Positions 23,901 to 38,348 of a stretch of DNA of 64,000 bases are shown here, piece after piece. The position numbers were made by a program, and so were the translations under genes. The stretch lies in contig JAFFSR010000292.1 in NCBI GenBank assembly GCA_017163975.1, positions 2,053,501 to 2,117,500 on the forward strand, read 5' to 3'. This DNA is from Anastatus disparis (lineage: Eukaryota; Arthropoda; Insecta; Hymenoptera; Eupelmidae). A model generated the notes under the pieces. That model was not told the origin of the DNA and ran no database searches. It was given only the letters and a program-made list of their open reading frames with translations. Each line of letters opens with the position of its first letter. The stretch's first letter is position 1.

Positions 23901-26900
23901 TTAAGGAAGTTCGGATCTAAAAGTACTTGGCTTCTTTCTATGCCAAACGTAGGTAGCAATAATTCCTATTATCAGAACTACGGCAACAACAATTCCAACG
24001 ACAGCTCCGGAGCTCACTCTGTTTGTCACGGAACAATGTTCTTCTGTAAAGAGATGAAGACAATTATTCATTTATTTTTCCATTTTCAGTATAAATAAAT
24101 TTAATCAATTGGTCAATTTTTTAATATAAATCTTTTTTTATGTATTGCTGTTGTGTAACATTAATAATTTTTAAGAGAAATTCTAATTATATTTTGTTGA
24201 AAAAATGTTTAAAATGAGTTGTTTGATGTTTGCTATATTAAAAATTATCTAGCTTAAATTTTCGTCACTAAAACAATCATTATCACAGGAAGTGCAACTG
24301 CATTAAAATCATAATTTTTCTTACCTTCTCTTTTTGAAACATCTTGCTTGTCGTTGTAAGCTATGAAAGATACATCTTTTATCAACACAGTAATCTTCCC
24401 ACAAACAACTTCCGTCTGAGAGCGACAAACATGAACACCATTTTTTATGGGGGCGGAAAATAATTTTAAATCTGTTGTTGAATTTCCTGTTAAAACTTCA
24501 TCTGTAAACCAAAGGATAGTTTATGATAAAAATAACAAATGTCAATCAAAACTCATTAGTTTTTAATCAATATTTTTTAAAAAATTTTAATCATATTTAA
24601 TTTTTAAAAATTTTGCTCCGTAAGAATCAAATATTCAATTTTATGTTGTTATCAATTTTATAAGTATATTTTTTGAAATAGATTAGCTATTGAAAGCATT
24701 TGGTCAATCTTGAAGACAAAGTATAATTCACTTTTTTCGATTGTTCAAAATATGAATTTTCATCAATATATATTTTTATAGTGTATATATAGCAACATTT
24801 TAGAAATAAAATATTGAAAATTAAATTATTGTTCATATGAATTAATTTTTTTTTTTCGTTTAAAAATATAAATTTTTATTATAAAAATTTTCTTTGATAA
24901 AAATGTTTTCTTAAAAATTTAATAGTATTCACGGATTTTCTCCAAAGAAAAAATATATTAATTAAAAATAAATTTTTGCGGAATACTATGTATTGCTATT
25001 TATATCTTAATCTAGAATAATAAGTACCTTTTGCATCAGGAAAATTCTTGGGATCAAGAGACAAAGTAACTTGCACATTATCAATATAAAATGATGAGCG
25101 GTCTTTTACGATCTCAAATGTAATACTATTTTCTCTCAATGAACCATCTTCCCAAGAGAGAACCATATGAGATTTTTCGGATCCGCAATTTCCATTGACT
25201 TTCAAATCCTTTGGTAATTTAATTTCTTTTTTAATAGTCTGAAACATATTTTTATAAAAATAATTAATATGATTGAAATACAATTTTTAGATTTTTAATA
25301 TAATTATTTACCTTAATATCCTTATTAACATATTTAATTTTTAATGTTATAGCCATCGATGATAACGTACACGGTACATTAAAGTCGTTATACACAAGAT
25401 AACTATAATTATTTCTAGGATCTATATATGCATCAGTGCTTAAACTCGTTGTAGTTTCGGAATCTGTTATTCCCATTATTGTTGACTTGTCGAACGGATC
25501 TACAATATCTACGTCTATTGTATCATCGCTGTCGGGAATGTCAGGCGTAGCTACATCTAAAGGATTATCTGTATCTAAATTAATATCTAAATCGTCTGGA
25601 ATTTCAGGTGTAATTTCATCTAAAGGATTAGCTGTATCGGCAATATCTACATCTGTCATTTCATTATCATTTGAATTTTGTGTCGATGTTATCATTGGAT
25701 TTATTAGTTCTTCCACGGTTTCTTCAATGGCATCTTTAATTCCCGCGTCTATTGCCATATCTATAGGAGTTTCTGCATTTGTTTCTTCATATTCATCATT
25801 TCCATTTTGATTTAAGTCTGCATTTAGTAAAGTATCTTTATCTACATCACTTACATTATCATCACTATCTTCATTACTATTTGTTATGATTTCTGGAACG
25901 TATGGTTGATCTGCGTTTTCAATACTTGTATCTTCACTGAAAAGATCATCAGAATTTTCGCCATTGTTTCTACCTTCTAATTGATCATCAGCATCAATAT
26001 TAGTTGACATTTCTGTAGCGTACGTTTGATCCGTATCTCCAATACTTGTATCTTCGGCTAAAGTACTATCAGAAGTATTTGCGATGCTTTCATCGTCCAA
26101 TTCATTTCCAGTTATAGTTGCATCGGTTGTACTTGCAATCATTGAGTCATCTGCATCAGTATTACCAGGATTATCAGTAATAATAATAGTTGAATCAGTA
26201 ATAGCAGTATTAGGATTACCAGTAGTAATAATGGTTGAATCTGTAGTAGTAGAGCTAGAAATTTCAGCAGCAGTAATGGTCGAATCTGTAGTATTAGTAG
26301 TAGTAGTAATAGTAGCAGTACTCAAATCGTCAGCAGTAGTAGTAATTGAATCTTTGGTAGCAGTACTAGGATCACCAACGGTAAAAATTGATGAATCTGT
26401 AGTAGCTGTACTGCCAGTAGTAATAACAGTTGACTCTATAGTAACAGTACTGGGATCGACACTAGTAATAATAGATGAATCTGTAGAGGTAATAGAAGTA
26501 CCCTCAGTACTAGCAGTTGAATCTTGTGTATCAACAGAGGTTAATGAAAGTTTATCATCAGGCATCGGTGCTTGTAATGTCGTAGTCTCATCATTAGAAA
26601 TCGTTTGGATGGTTGTCATTTCGTTCGATGTGCTAACGTCAATATTTTCAGTAGACGTTACTAAATTTGTTTTTAAATTTTTAGAATCATCCTGTTCTAA
26701 TGGTGATAAAGGCGTACTTATCGCGCTTTCATCGCTTGAATCATTTTCGGCACTTCTTGTTTTACGTGATAACTTTGAGGAAGTTTGCATAAAATTTCTT
26801 AAGCCAGGTCCAAGCATTGAATTGTCACGTTCATTCTCTTGTTGAAATCTACTACCAGAAGAGTTTTGGACTGGAAATTAATTTTTTTTTTTTATTCTAT

Positions 26901-28721
26901 TGTTTGATATTGAAGTTTTTAAATTTTAATATCTTTTTAAAACAATTTTTTAATTAATATAACAAAATTATATTAAAAATTATTCTAAAAACAAACTGTT
27001 CAAATTAAATTTTAAAATAAATATTTAAAAAATGTTTCAATATTATATTAATATTATTAATTTTATAAATTTATTTTGAAAATGAAATAAAAATGTCATT
27101 TAAAGCTATTTAAACAAATGCACATATATATATCATACAAAATTCTTCAAACATTAATTTTATCACGATTTAATTATTATTTATTAAATAAAAAAATAAG
27201 TTGTATCATATTATAAATTATTATTATGTACAAAGTTTAAATATTGAAAAAATTTTAAAACAATATAAAGCTAAATAAATTTTTTTTAAACGAAGGGTTA
27301 CACAACAAGGATTTGGCCTGTACATTAAACTTTTAAATATTGTTTATCTTGGTGGTAAGTTAATCGTCAAAAAAGTTTTCAAGGCATTTTGTGCGCATTT
27401 CATTAAAATATAATCTCTTAAAGTAATTATAATCACATTTTTGAAATTTAACAGCGAAGTCATTATGACACCCCGCATGAATACTTAAAAAGTATTAGTA
27501 TGAATGTAAATTTAATTTTTGATTTCAATATTTTAAAACTGTCAACTCAAAATTTTTGAAAAATTCATTTTTAAGTAGTTTTAAGATAAAAAGTTTATTT
27601 CTAAATATACCTATATTACTGCAATATTTCCAAGCTCATCATTTTTAAAATTTTAAAATTCGTATTAACACATCTTATATGTATATTATCAAATAAATTT
27701 TTTACATTTTTTCGTCTAATGATCTTGGTAATTACTATACAATATATATTACTATTGATTACTGTAAGACAATTATAAAATACCATAATGTCAAAATTCT
27801 CGTTCGTAATTAATGCCTTTGAAATCAATATAGTACACTAAGATATTTTTCTAAATTTAGAGAATTTTTTTATATCATTTTATCGCCTTGAATAATACAT
27901 TTAAAATCTTAATATAAAAAATTTATACTACCTTTCTAATTGAATTTAGACTATAATTCTAATTCAATAAGAAATATTTTTCAATTTATTTAAAATCATC
28001 AATTTCGTATTAAAACTATTTATGTGTGATATTATATATATAATTAATTTCCTATTAAAACCAATTATAAAATATATATGATATAGTATATTTTATTAAA
28101 TAGAAAGCCGGATTATATCTACATCGGTAGAGCATTAATATTTCGTATTTCAAAGTTTAAACCAGTATATATTACAACATTAACGACATTAATACAATTC
28201 CAAATCTATTTGAATATTGCATAAAAAAAGTATAAATATTAAAGATTTTATTTAAAAAAGTTAATGAAAAAATAGAAAAATATATAATTATAAAACAATA
28301 TTTTTATTTTTTATAAATTTATTTATAAGTGAAAATTTTTTTCTTAAATTATCTTTTTTTTTTATATAAGTGGCATTTATAATTTTATTTAAATTAACGT
28401 CAATAATTTACGCATAAAATTTTAATAATATTAAATATTAGTACAATTAAAAATTTTTTTAATTAATTTAATTTTTAAGTTTTAAAAATTAGAATCATCA
28501 TAATATGAAATGTGACAAATAGTAATAAACCAAATTTAATAAAAAAACATTTTAAACAAAATCAGTACGGAGGATACCGGTTTTGATAATAAAATGTATA
28601 TTTATTGAAAAAAATTTTACAGGTGTCTGATTATTTGATCAAGTTACGCATATAAATTAAATAAATACTCACTATTCACCATAAGGACGGCCAATGTCAG
28701 TAGGAAAATTACGTTCCGCAT
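23901..28721 (-). CDS. LAMP-family lysosome-associated membrane glycoprotein
   Basis: Type I membrane glycoprotein of the LAMP family, expected in late endosome and lysosome membranes. Five exons: 28,673-28,721, 25,312-26,870, 25,028-25,238, 24,325-24,501 and 23,901-24,043, with GT-AG introns and a continuous 712-aa frame. Residues 1-16 (MRNVIFLLTLAVLMVN) form a signal peptide. Residues about 60-270 are Ser/Thr-rich with imperfect repeats, mucin-like. About 270-490 are Asp/Glu/Asn-rich. The LAMP luminal domain follows (about 500-670) with Cys at 517, 554, 632 and 669, matching the usual two disulfides, plus an extra Cys640. The membrane segment is about 678-698. The 14-residue tail WHRKKPSTFRSELP lacks the usual GYxxI/L signal. 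Most LAMPs are near 400 aa, so the luminal insert is large. Family is confident; the exact orthologue (Lamp1-like) is inferred. Confidence 0.9.
28107..28170 (+). pseudogene. Possible decayed tRNA-like fragment
   Basis: It lies in LAMP intron 1. TCTACATCGGTAGAGCATTA resembles a tRNA D-arm and A box, and a weak B-box-like AAGTTTAAACC follows. There is no proper acceptor stem. It may be a dead tRNA copy or a very old SINE head. Confidence 0.25.
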
Positions 28722-29700
28722 TTTTAACTTCTATTGTTCCGTAACAGCGCACAACTAATCACCAATTGAAACAATTCTCCTCGTGATCCACAAAAAAAAA
28801 TTTGAAAAAAATCAAAGGTTTGCACTATTATTTGCTGCGCGTAAACAAAAAATTAGATACCAATGAAAAAAAGTATTAATAAACATAAAAAGCGAAAAAA
28901 TAGGCGAAAAGAAATTTGAAACTCGTGTACAAAACTAAAACTAATCACGCGTGTGCATTGCGGCAGTCGGTCGAGAAGTGCAAGGCCGACATAGGATTGC
29001 GCTAACTCAGCGCTTCTCAAATCAAAAAGAAAAAAAAAGGAAAAGTCTTGTGCGACTCGTAAATATATATAGTTAATAAAAGTATTTAAAAAGGAACTCT
29101 TCTTTTCGTTATGTTCGCACAGAAAATGATGATCGGCTCTATACGAGCGACTAAACCAAAAATCGGTATTTTACTCCCCCACCACTATATAATATTCATA
29201 CGGTACGTTTCTTTTTCTTTTTTTTATCGCTTAGCTTTATCGGCACTTTGACCGTACTACCTCGACCCAATACAATAATAAATTTGAGGGCGCCGGACGT
29301 CTAATGTAGAAAAATTTTTCTAACGTATCCGTACTAAATTTCTCTTTTTTCATATTTTTCGGGAAATACGAGAATATTGATTGTTATTATTCGTCTAACT
29401 TTTAAAGAGCCGAATGTCATCGTCATAGACCTATAAAACGATTCTAAAGGCCGTATTACTATCAGCTCAGTTTGCTTAACTGCATTTTAATGCGCACTTC
29501 TATCTCTCCTTTTAGTCATTTTTTTTTCTTCTCTCTTTCGTGCCCTCGTCACCTCAGAGAGGATATGTATTGTTATATTAATACTTGTCTGTGTCTGTAT
29601 TGCACGTATGAATTTAGTTTCGAGCGTATAAAAGGCTCCGGATGATTTCCAAGCATGAGAATGCGGATGCAAGAGACTCTCTTTTTTTTTCTTTAAAAGA
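28722..29700. promoter_or_regulatory. 5' region of the LAMP gene (GC-richer)
   Basis: Sequence upstream of the minus-strand LAMP start is clearly less AT-rich than its surroundings as far as about 29,660. It should hold the 5' untranslated region and promoter. I found no clear TATA box and no CACGTG lysosomal (CLEAR-type) site in it. The assignment is by position. Confidence 0.45.
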
Positions 29701-32700
29701 GATATATGTTATTTCCTTGTTTATTAAATGTATTTGTTTGCTTTAACAAAATCAACAATATAAATACAAATATCAAATTCAAAAGAAAAGAAGAGTCCAT
29801 AAGTTAATCCAAGAAACGATTAATGTACTTGTATTTTATTTTTTTATTTCTGTGTTTTGATTCTAAATTGCAATAAAGTATATAAGATCGGGAAAACACA
29901 TAAAGTACTTGCGAGCTTAGATAATGAAATAATGAGATATTTTATATTTAAACGATTTTGTTTTCGAAAATTTGAAATTTTAAAAAATAAGAAAAAATTT
30001 TCAATTACTACAATAATATTTTTACAAAATTCCATTGTGTAACTTAATACGACTTTGTGGAAACGACGACTTATTTGCTTCATTTGACTCTTGCTTTTGA
30101 TATAAAACTTTAAACACATGCCAATGTTTTTTCTTATGGCAACTTGATATACTTATTCTTCTATCAATATTAGATTTTTCTATTGAATACTGAGACACAC
30201 GATAGTATATAGTTTTTTTTAGATAATTCAATTATTTATATCCGCACGTTTAATATTGTATTGTATATTAGCATTTTTTAAGAAAATTTTATTTTATCCT
30301 TTTTTTAATATTGTTTTCAATTTTTAATTGAATTACTTAATTAATAAAAAGATCGTATTTGAATATATTTTTTGTTATTTATTGATGAATTATTATATAA
30401 TTTTTTCATTAAAATTAATGATTATCAATATTAGAATGAGTAGTTATCATAGATAAAAATATTAATATATTCTTTCAATAATAAAAATAATTGAGTTAAA
30501 AAATTATTAATACATCATTAGTTAAGTTATTATGAGTGATAAGTCTTAGTATGGATATAAATTTTTCATACATTTTACAATTTTTAATCAAATTAATTTA
30601 TTTTAGATCTAGATCTCACTTATTAAATATCATAAAATTTGTATTTTGTTTCCAATCGTACATGAAGTATCAAACTTTCAAAGATCATGTTTCAACTTTG
30701 ATAAATTTGTTGTAAAACGAACAACTTTAAGTTGATGTACACATTGTCTGCAAGAAAACCCACGCATCTTTTTATGATAATACTTAAATGAGTGTAATGC
30801 AAAAAGTATGTCAGAAATAGCTTATAATGAAAACGGAAGATAAAATTATACAATTTAACATTTTCAACAAATTTTGCCATTTGCTTTAATTGAAATATGT
30901 ATGTCACTTGGGCAAAAATTACAAAGTTTTATTTTTTTTCTTTATTTAAGTACAGTAAATTATATAAAATGAGTACAGTTTTACCAAATTGTGGCAACTT
31001 TTACAGTTACATATTTAAAGGATTGTGGCCCTTAGCGTTAGCATCATAGCGGAACTTTAATAACTTATTTTCTTTGTTATAAAAAATTTATTATTTTTAA
31101 TGTGTCTGAATAATAAAAAAAGAACAGAAATATCACCGAAATTCAGAAAAAATAATAATTGTAGAAAAATCATAGTAATTATAAAACAAAAGGAAATATT
31201 AGATATGTGACGTTTTGCAAAATGATAATACATATCATTTAATATTTTTAGTAACACTTTAAATGTCACTCAAATTTTTTAAATATTTAAATATTGCGAA
31301 GATAATGTCTACTTAAATAAATTAACATATCACTTTAAAATAGCTGCTTGACTATTGACGCAAAACCTTAATTTTTTTCCTGTACAGTGAAGTAAAACAC
31401 AAATAAATAATTTATTTATTGTACCGAATATTATTAGTAAATTGGTCAATATTTGCCAAACTTAATGGTTTATGAAAGAATATTATTTCAGATAAATTAT
31501 TCATATTAATTTTCTTTTGAAAATATAAAAATTAATTGAATAAAATTGAGTGAATTTTTAAGCTATATTTATTTAACGATTATAAAATTCTAAATTTGAA
31601 AATTTTTTTTATAAACTTTATTCCTTATAAAAATTTTTTAAAAATTTCTGTATCATTTTGTTATTGCAACAACAAAAACTTTTAAATATACATAGATGGA
31701 AATTAAGTTATATAAAAATTATAAGTATTAAGGAAAAATACTAACGTAAACTTTAAAATACATAACAATTTAGTATGTTATTAGGTAATATATAATTTGA
31801 TCAAAAAAAAATAAGCGATACATTTGCTTTGTGAAATTTATTTGATTCATCATTACACGCTAATTACAAACATTGGTAAAAAATAAAATCTCTTATAAAT
31901 TCTACATCTCAAATGACTCGTTCAAACAAACCCCATATAAATTTCAAATAAACCAAACCGCTGTAATTGTTCAACCCTGCATCTAACTTTCACCTATGTA
32001 ATATTCATTATAATAGAATGCAATTTTTGTCGTATCGAAATCGAGTAAATTAAAAGGCATGCTATGATCGATTTGTGGTAAAGGTATACACATATATCTA
32101 TTTTCAAAATTGCATTGCACCGTTACACGCTTTGTACATATAATATCCACAATGTGACACGTGTAGCATAATTACGCGACCCCTTTTTTTTATTATTTCT
32201 TTCAAACCCCTTTTTTTCTTAGATGTAGAGTGCAATAATAAAAAAAAACTTTATTCATAAAGGAAAACCACAGTAATGCCGCGTGTGCGTATATTACTGA
32301 AAACACGTGCGGATACATTATATCTTGACGCAGGTTTTGTTTCGTTTCTCCTTTTTTTTACTTTTTCTTTCAAACATAACTAAGTGAATGGGTCAATGTT
32401 GCTTGGCTGTAATATATGATTTCAGCACAGCTGTCTAATAAACGTTCTAGAGGCCACAGGGCTTCCTTTTCCTGTTCTATAATAATAATCGAAAGGTCAA
32501 TCGAAAATTTTTTTTCCCTTTCTTCAAGTATGATTGATACTATTTATTATATGGTATTTAATGTGATTAGTTACTATTGATTAAAAATAGCTCTGAGCCA
32601 GTGATTAATATAATACGTTGCGTCATACAAAAATAATTCGTGTTCGTACAAATTTTTTTTTTTTGGTAATATTATTGAAAAGTTTTATTTGAAATCAAAT

Positions 32701-35237
32701 TTATTGAAAATGAAACTGATGTTTATAAAGATCAAGGTACAAAATCATAACACGTTCTTAATTGTATATAGAAAAAACCTTTAAAAGTAAAAGGATTTAT
32801 TCGAGTTGAAATTTTACTTTCTAAAAAAGTAAGTTTAAATAAAATATTTTCTTATATTCATTTAAATCAAGGTTAATTTATATAATTTATATAGTATTAA
32901 TAATTGCTACCAATACATTAGTTTTAAGTCTTTTTAAAATGCATGAAACATTTTATAAGAATCTGAAAGATACTTGCATAAAAAAATATCTGATTTAGTT
33001 TTTGATTTAATAATTTAAATTTTATTCATTTGAAACATCATTAAACATGATAATATGATTTTTTTAATGGTTAATAGTAAATTTTAAACAATTAAAATTG
33101 AATAATTAAAAAAAAACGGAAAATAAGTTTTTATATTAATTGCTATCTTAATAGTTAAAACTAATTATCTAATTATATAGATTTTTTCACCATCTGAATT
33201 TAATTAAAAAAAACAAGAAATATGAGATGTATTAGATAAAAAAAACATAAATTCTATAATGAGATACAAGCGTTTGAAAAAAAAACTAAAAAAAATGTAA
33301 CCTTGAATATCACTAGAACTAATTGATCTTGTAAAATATCATTTTAATACATACGTATCAAAGCTATTGAATGTATTAAAATACAATGTGTTTAGAAAAT
33401 TTTTCAATTATGATTATTGAAAATGTACTCAAGTAATTGAGAATTATAGGAATACTATTATTTCACTAAAGTGGTTTTTTGTGAAAAAAAATTTAACAAA
33501 ATATGATGTTTATTATTAGTAATAGTTCACTAAATTTTCATCAAGTTGTGTTATATAGTTTTAGATTTATATGTAATAAAATAGTAAAATTTCTTAGTAT
33601 AACAAAAGTATGAAACTAGTTATATATCAATTTATCGATATAAAACAAAAATACTTGATTTGATTTATATTCGAAATATAAAAGCACATCGAACATACGC
33701 GTTGGTGTATAATATACTTTTAATATATTATAAAAAAAAAATTTTTTCATCGTAACAAAGTTTTCCTAGTGAGCAAGCAAAAGTTATAAGTTGTTAAAAA
33801 ATTTAATATTATGAATCAATCCTAATTTAAAAATTTACCTCTGGCAAGTTAGTAATATGAAAGACTTGGTTATCAAAGAATCTAAAACAAACAATAGTTT
33901 TATAACAATAGTTACGATACTTATTATATTCTTAAGATGAAACATCTTTAATAAATTTCCACGGTCACTCGAAGCTTACTTTTAAATATTTTTCAAGCAT
34001 CAAGGTTTACGTTAGGGTATAAAAACTTGGATTCTTAAGACCTTCAAAATGATGTAATTCTTCTGAATATCTAAAGGAAGCGATCTTTTAACCAGTGACA
34101 TCACTTACATAATTAATGGATTCAAATTTTAAATAAAATTTCAGACTTATTAAATTGATAATTTAGAAATTTACTATAATTTATAGATCTAAATAGATTT
34201 TTAATACCATAATCTCATTTACATTTAATAAAGCTTCATCTATATTTATTAAAACTAACATAAGCTTCTTATTCAACAAAAGTTCGTTATCATAGTTTTG
34301 TAAATTATTGTCTGGAGTAATGTACATTTTAAATAATGCGACACAATTGATATTAATTGCTTGCTAGGAAACAGTACAAAGGATTCGCATTTTTCATGCG
34401 AAAAAAAAGTGTGAGATATAATTATTCCGGATATTACTTTAGTTACATAAAAGTTTCTTTTCTCAATAGCTCTAATTTCATATATTTACAATCTAAAAAA
34501 AAACAAAGCATTGCTCTTTATTTCGCAACAACAATTCTAGACTTTATTGCAAAGTAAATTAAAGTTAATTCAAATAAATGCGGTTATCAATTTTCAATTT
34601 CTATTAAAATATGCATCCTTTTTATTTAATGATGGAGTAGCTCCATAATGTATTTTTTAATAGACGCTTTGCCCTTTCATTTAATATGGCGAACTGCTGT
34701 ACCATGAAAAAAATCTGCCAGAAGAGTCAATTGATGACGTCCAGGTGCGCAAAATGCTTATGATTAACAATGAGAAGGGATATAGAAAAATAAAGAAAAA
34801 AGATAGAAATCAGCCTCTGGCACCCCGCGAACAGCCCAACTACATCGATTTCTTTTTTTTTACTGCTGATTGGAAACGAGATCGATCATGAAGCTTATAC
34901 AGACTGAATTTTTTTTTTTATTAAACAGCTGCTGTCGAATTGTTAAGTCATTCCGAAATATGATTTTTAAACCAAAGATTTTTAATTAATCTTTCAAAGG
35001 TGTTTCGTTTGAAATAAAAAATAAAGCTTAGCATATTTCAATATTCTCTTTTTCAAAATATATATTATTTTATTTTGTGTATAATTATGTACTTAAATTT
35101 AAATTAGAGTTTATTAGATTTATTAATTTCGGTACCGTAACTATCAAATCAAAGTTGAATAGCTAAACTAAGAATACAATAAAAATATAATGATAAAACT
35201 TTAATTATATTAAAACATTTAAAAAAATTTTTTTAAA
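29701..35237. other. AT-rich intergenic DNA
   Basis: No gene is supported. GC-richer islands lie at about 31,900-32,520 and 34,640-34,960. Frames are short and of AT-driven composition. Confidence 0.5.
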
Positions 35238-35430
35238 TTTATTTAACGTCGCTGTATTTATGTTATCAATGCGATGCTATAATTAACGACGGAGGTCATC
35301 AGTGTGTTTGTGAACATGCACATGTAACGTACAGTGGTGCTTGTATCAATCGGCCGCCGAGAGCGAGATTCGAACTCGGGACCTCGAGATTATCAATCCA
35401 TCGCTCTACCGACTGAGCCACTGACGACTT
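35238..35430 (-). mobile_element. tRNA-Thr-derived SINE, copy C
   Basis: Near full-length reverse-strand copy. The head reads GTCGTCAGTGGCTCAGTCGG on its own strand, then the B box GAGTTCGAATC, the body with the TACAAGCACCACTGTACGTT segment, and the GCGACGTTAAATAAAT end. The anticodon loop reads GATA instead of CGTA. Flanks are AT-rich and give no certain target duplication. Confidence 0.88.
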
Positions 35431-38314
35431 CAAAATTCCTTATAATTGATATGAACATAATTTAAGAAATATTAACAATAAAAGGTAGTAATAAAAAATT
35501 GAATATTTTTATTTTATTATTTATTACAATATGTCACTATACATTCCGTTTTTTTTTAAATGTCTATAACGATTAAACTTTATAAATAATATAAATTGCG
35601 ATTGTATAAACTAAAAAATGATATTTTCATTGAAATAAAAAATGATTTAAAGTAAAATTTTGACGGCATTGTGTAATAAAATCAATAACAAATTGAATAT
35701 ACCCTTATCATTTAAATATTGAGAAAAAAATGTAATTTTCTTTAATAATACTATATGTTTTCAAACATCTATATAAGAGCAGACTTTTATGTAATTAAAA
35801 GTAAATCAAAACATCATAATTAGCACTTGCAAACAGATAGTCTCTGTAGTGCGTCCGGTCTGCATACAGAAAATAAAAATAAAAATAAAAAGAAAAAGCA
35901 AAAGGGAGTGTCGTTCCAGAAATCAATTAAACCGGAAATCGTCACGACCATAAGAGTAGGCACGAGGCACTTTGCTCAAATAAAGGCAAAGAGGTATATG
36001 TTGACCAGCAGCATAAGTACAATATACGCCTTCGCACAGCGGGTTATTTTTTTTTCTTCTCTCTCCATATACCCCCGTCAACTTGATTTTACATTTTAAA
36101 AGCAATTTCTTTTGAGCGTAAGTATAGCTAGATAGAGATATATATGGTTAACTCGAAATTTTTGGTAAAAGTTACAGCTGCGAAATTTTCCAGTCTTTAA
36201 ACTTACTTAGGAGAGCACATCTGTGTTTCGTCTTTTGTAATCTACCATTGAAACTTTGTTGTTGTATGCGGGTCGACGCGCAGCATGAGATGCGAAAACT
36301 AGCAAATTCTATTTTAGGTAAACAGCATGCTAATAATTTTTACGCTTTGATTAACGATTTCAGAAAATTTCAACGAGCCTATATGTGCTTGCTCGAGCGC
36401 AACAATGCTACATTATGTAATTTAATGTTATAAAAGAATAAAAGGAACAATGTTCAAATCGAAATATAAGGAAATGCTTTTTTTTTATTTCTTCATTAAA
36501 TAGTACTATTACTTGTTAAATGTAGTTTTTAAAGTTTAATGTGTAATTAATTTAAAATGAAAAATTGTATTTTTTCTAACTTTTGTTCTAGTTGAAATGG
36601 TAATCAGGTTGTTATATTCGAATGATTGATTGAATTGAAGATTAAATAAGTTATAACAAAAAGATTCAATTTTCATTTTCTTTGGTATAACACTTTTTTT
36701 CAATTCTACGTAAATTTGTAATAAGAAATTTTTATAACTTATTTTATAAAAAATTATTTTTATTTTCCGTTTTTACTTTTAAAATGTTATTAAAAGTAAT
36801 AATATAAATATTTTCAAGAAAATTTGTTTTTTAATTAATATTATAAAACAAAAAAATATTTAGTACAAAGAAAAAATTATTTATATTATTGAAATTTAAC
36901 ACAAAATAATAGACCAAAATTTGGCCATTTTCTGAAGATCTAAATCATAAAATTTTAAAATAATTGGATTCACATTAAAAATAATAAAATATAATTAAAG
37001 CTGGCGATGATGAATTATTAAAATTTTTAAAAAGTATTTAAAATATAAAAGAAATTTTTTATTTTTATTTCCGAGAACTCAACTAGATAAGGTCTAAAAT
37101 GTTATAATTTTCTTAATCTATATGTTTCCCAAATAAAATATGATTGAAATGAATCACGTTTAATAATATAACTTAATAATGGTTTCTAATATCGTTAAAC
37201 ATTGCTATCAAAAACTAGCTTATAATTTAAAATTAACATGAATTCCATTAATATATTTTGTATTAACGCTTATTGCTGCGTCACAGTAATAGTTTTGTGA
37301 TAGTTAAAAAAATTATCTTTAAAAATGACATTATCTAGAAGTACGTTTTCTAAACGTTTTTGGAATATAAATAAAAATAAAATAAATAATTCTTATGAAA
37401 TAAATTTGATTTTAATAAGCAATCACATCTTAAAATTTAATTACAAAGAAACGGATGTTTAAAAAACTAAATATGTTCATAATTTTAAAAAATTTTATAA
37501 CTTATTAATAATAATAAAACTATCTCTTTATATTATTTAACATTATAACACTTTTTAAAAAAAACTATAATTTTTAAAATAAACATAATATAAATGTGTA
37601 ACATCCCCATAAAATATTTTATGGTGTTTGATTCAAAAAAAAAAAAAAAAAAAAAACAGTAATTCATTCTGACGGAAGCTTAATGGCAATGTATTGGCAA
37701 CTGTTTTTCCATCGAGTTTACGTCAACTGCACCATTAAAGTATCTAAAAGAAATATCATAATTTCAAGCTCGCATTAATTAGCCGATATCAAGTTAACGA
37801 CGAAATCGTTTCAAAAAGGCATGTTTCATGCTATGAATCATATGCATACGCATGTATGAATAATTTAAAATCCCTGCGCCGTTTTGTTTAATGAAGTCAA
37901 CGATATTCTAACGCCTTTTTATTTTTTAACGTATTTTAAACATAAGTCCGTGCACTGTCATTTGATTTGATCGCTTTTACAATCTATTCACGAAAGCATA
38001 ACAAGTGATACAGTTCTTTTTTTACTTCTTATTTTGCGTTTATACCGCATTTCGTTACGGTGAAATACTCGTATTAAAAATCATCGGTAATATACATGGA
38101 CAAACCGGATGTATATACAAAATTTCCACCCCCTTTTTGTATATACACACATATACGTTAAAATAAAAAGAAACGCCAAATATCGCTTGCATATGTAGAA
38201 AAGCATTGCTTTATAAATAATTTATACGTGTCGGCTTTTTTTCATGCTAATGTCCTTATACGTATATGTGTACTACAGAGAGATTCGTAAAGCGTGAAAA
38301 GCCGCAAGCGCAAC

Positions 38315-38348
<34 letters not shown>

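Noticed and set aside
26084..26845. 253-aa plus-strand frame opposite LAMP exon 2
   Set aside because: It is the antisense reading of the Ser/Thr repeats. The minus strand has splice sites, a signal peptide and a LAMP domain; this frame has only Val/Ser/Ile repeats.
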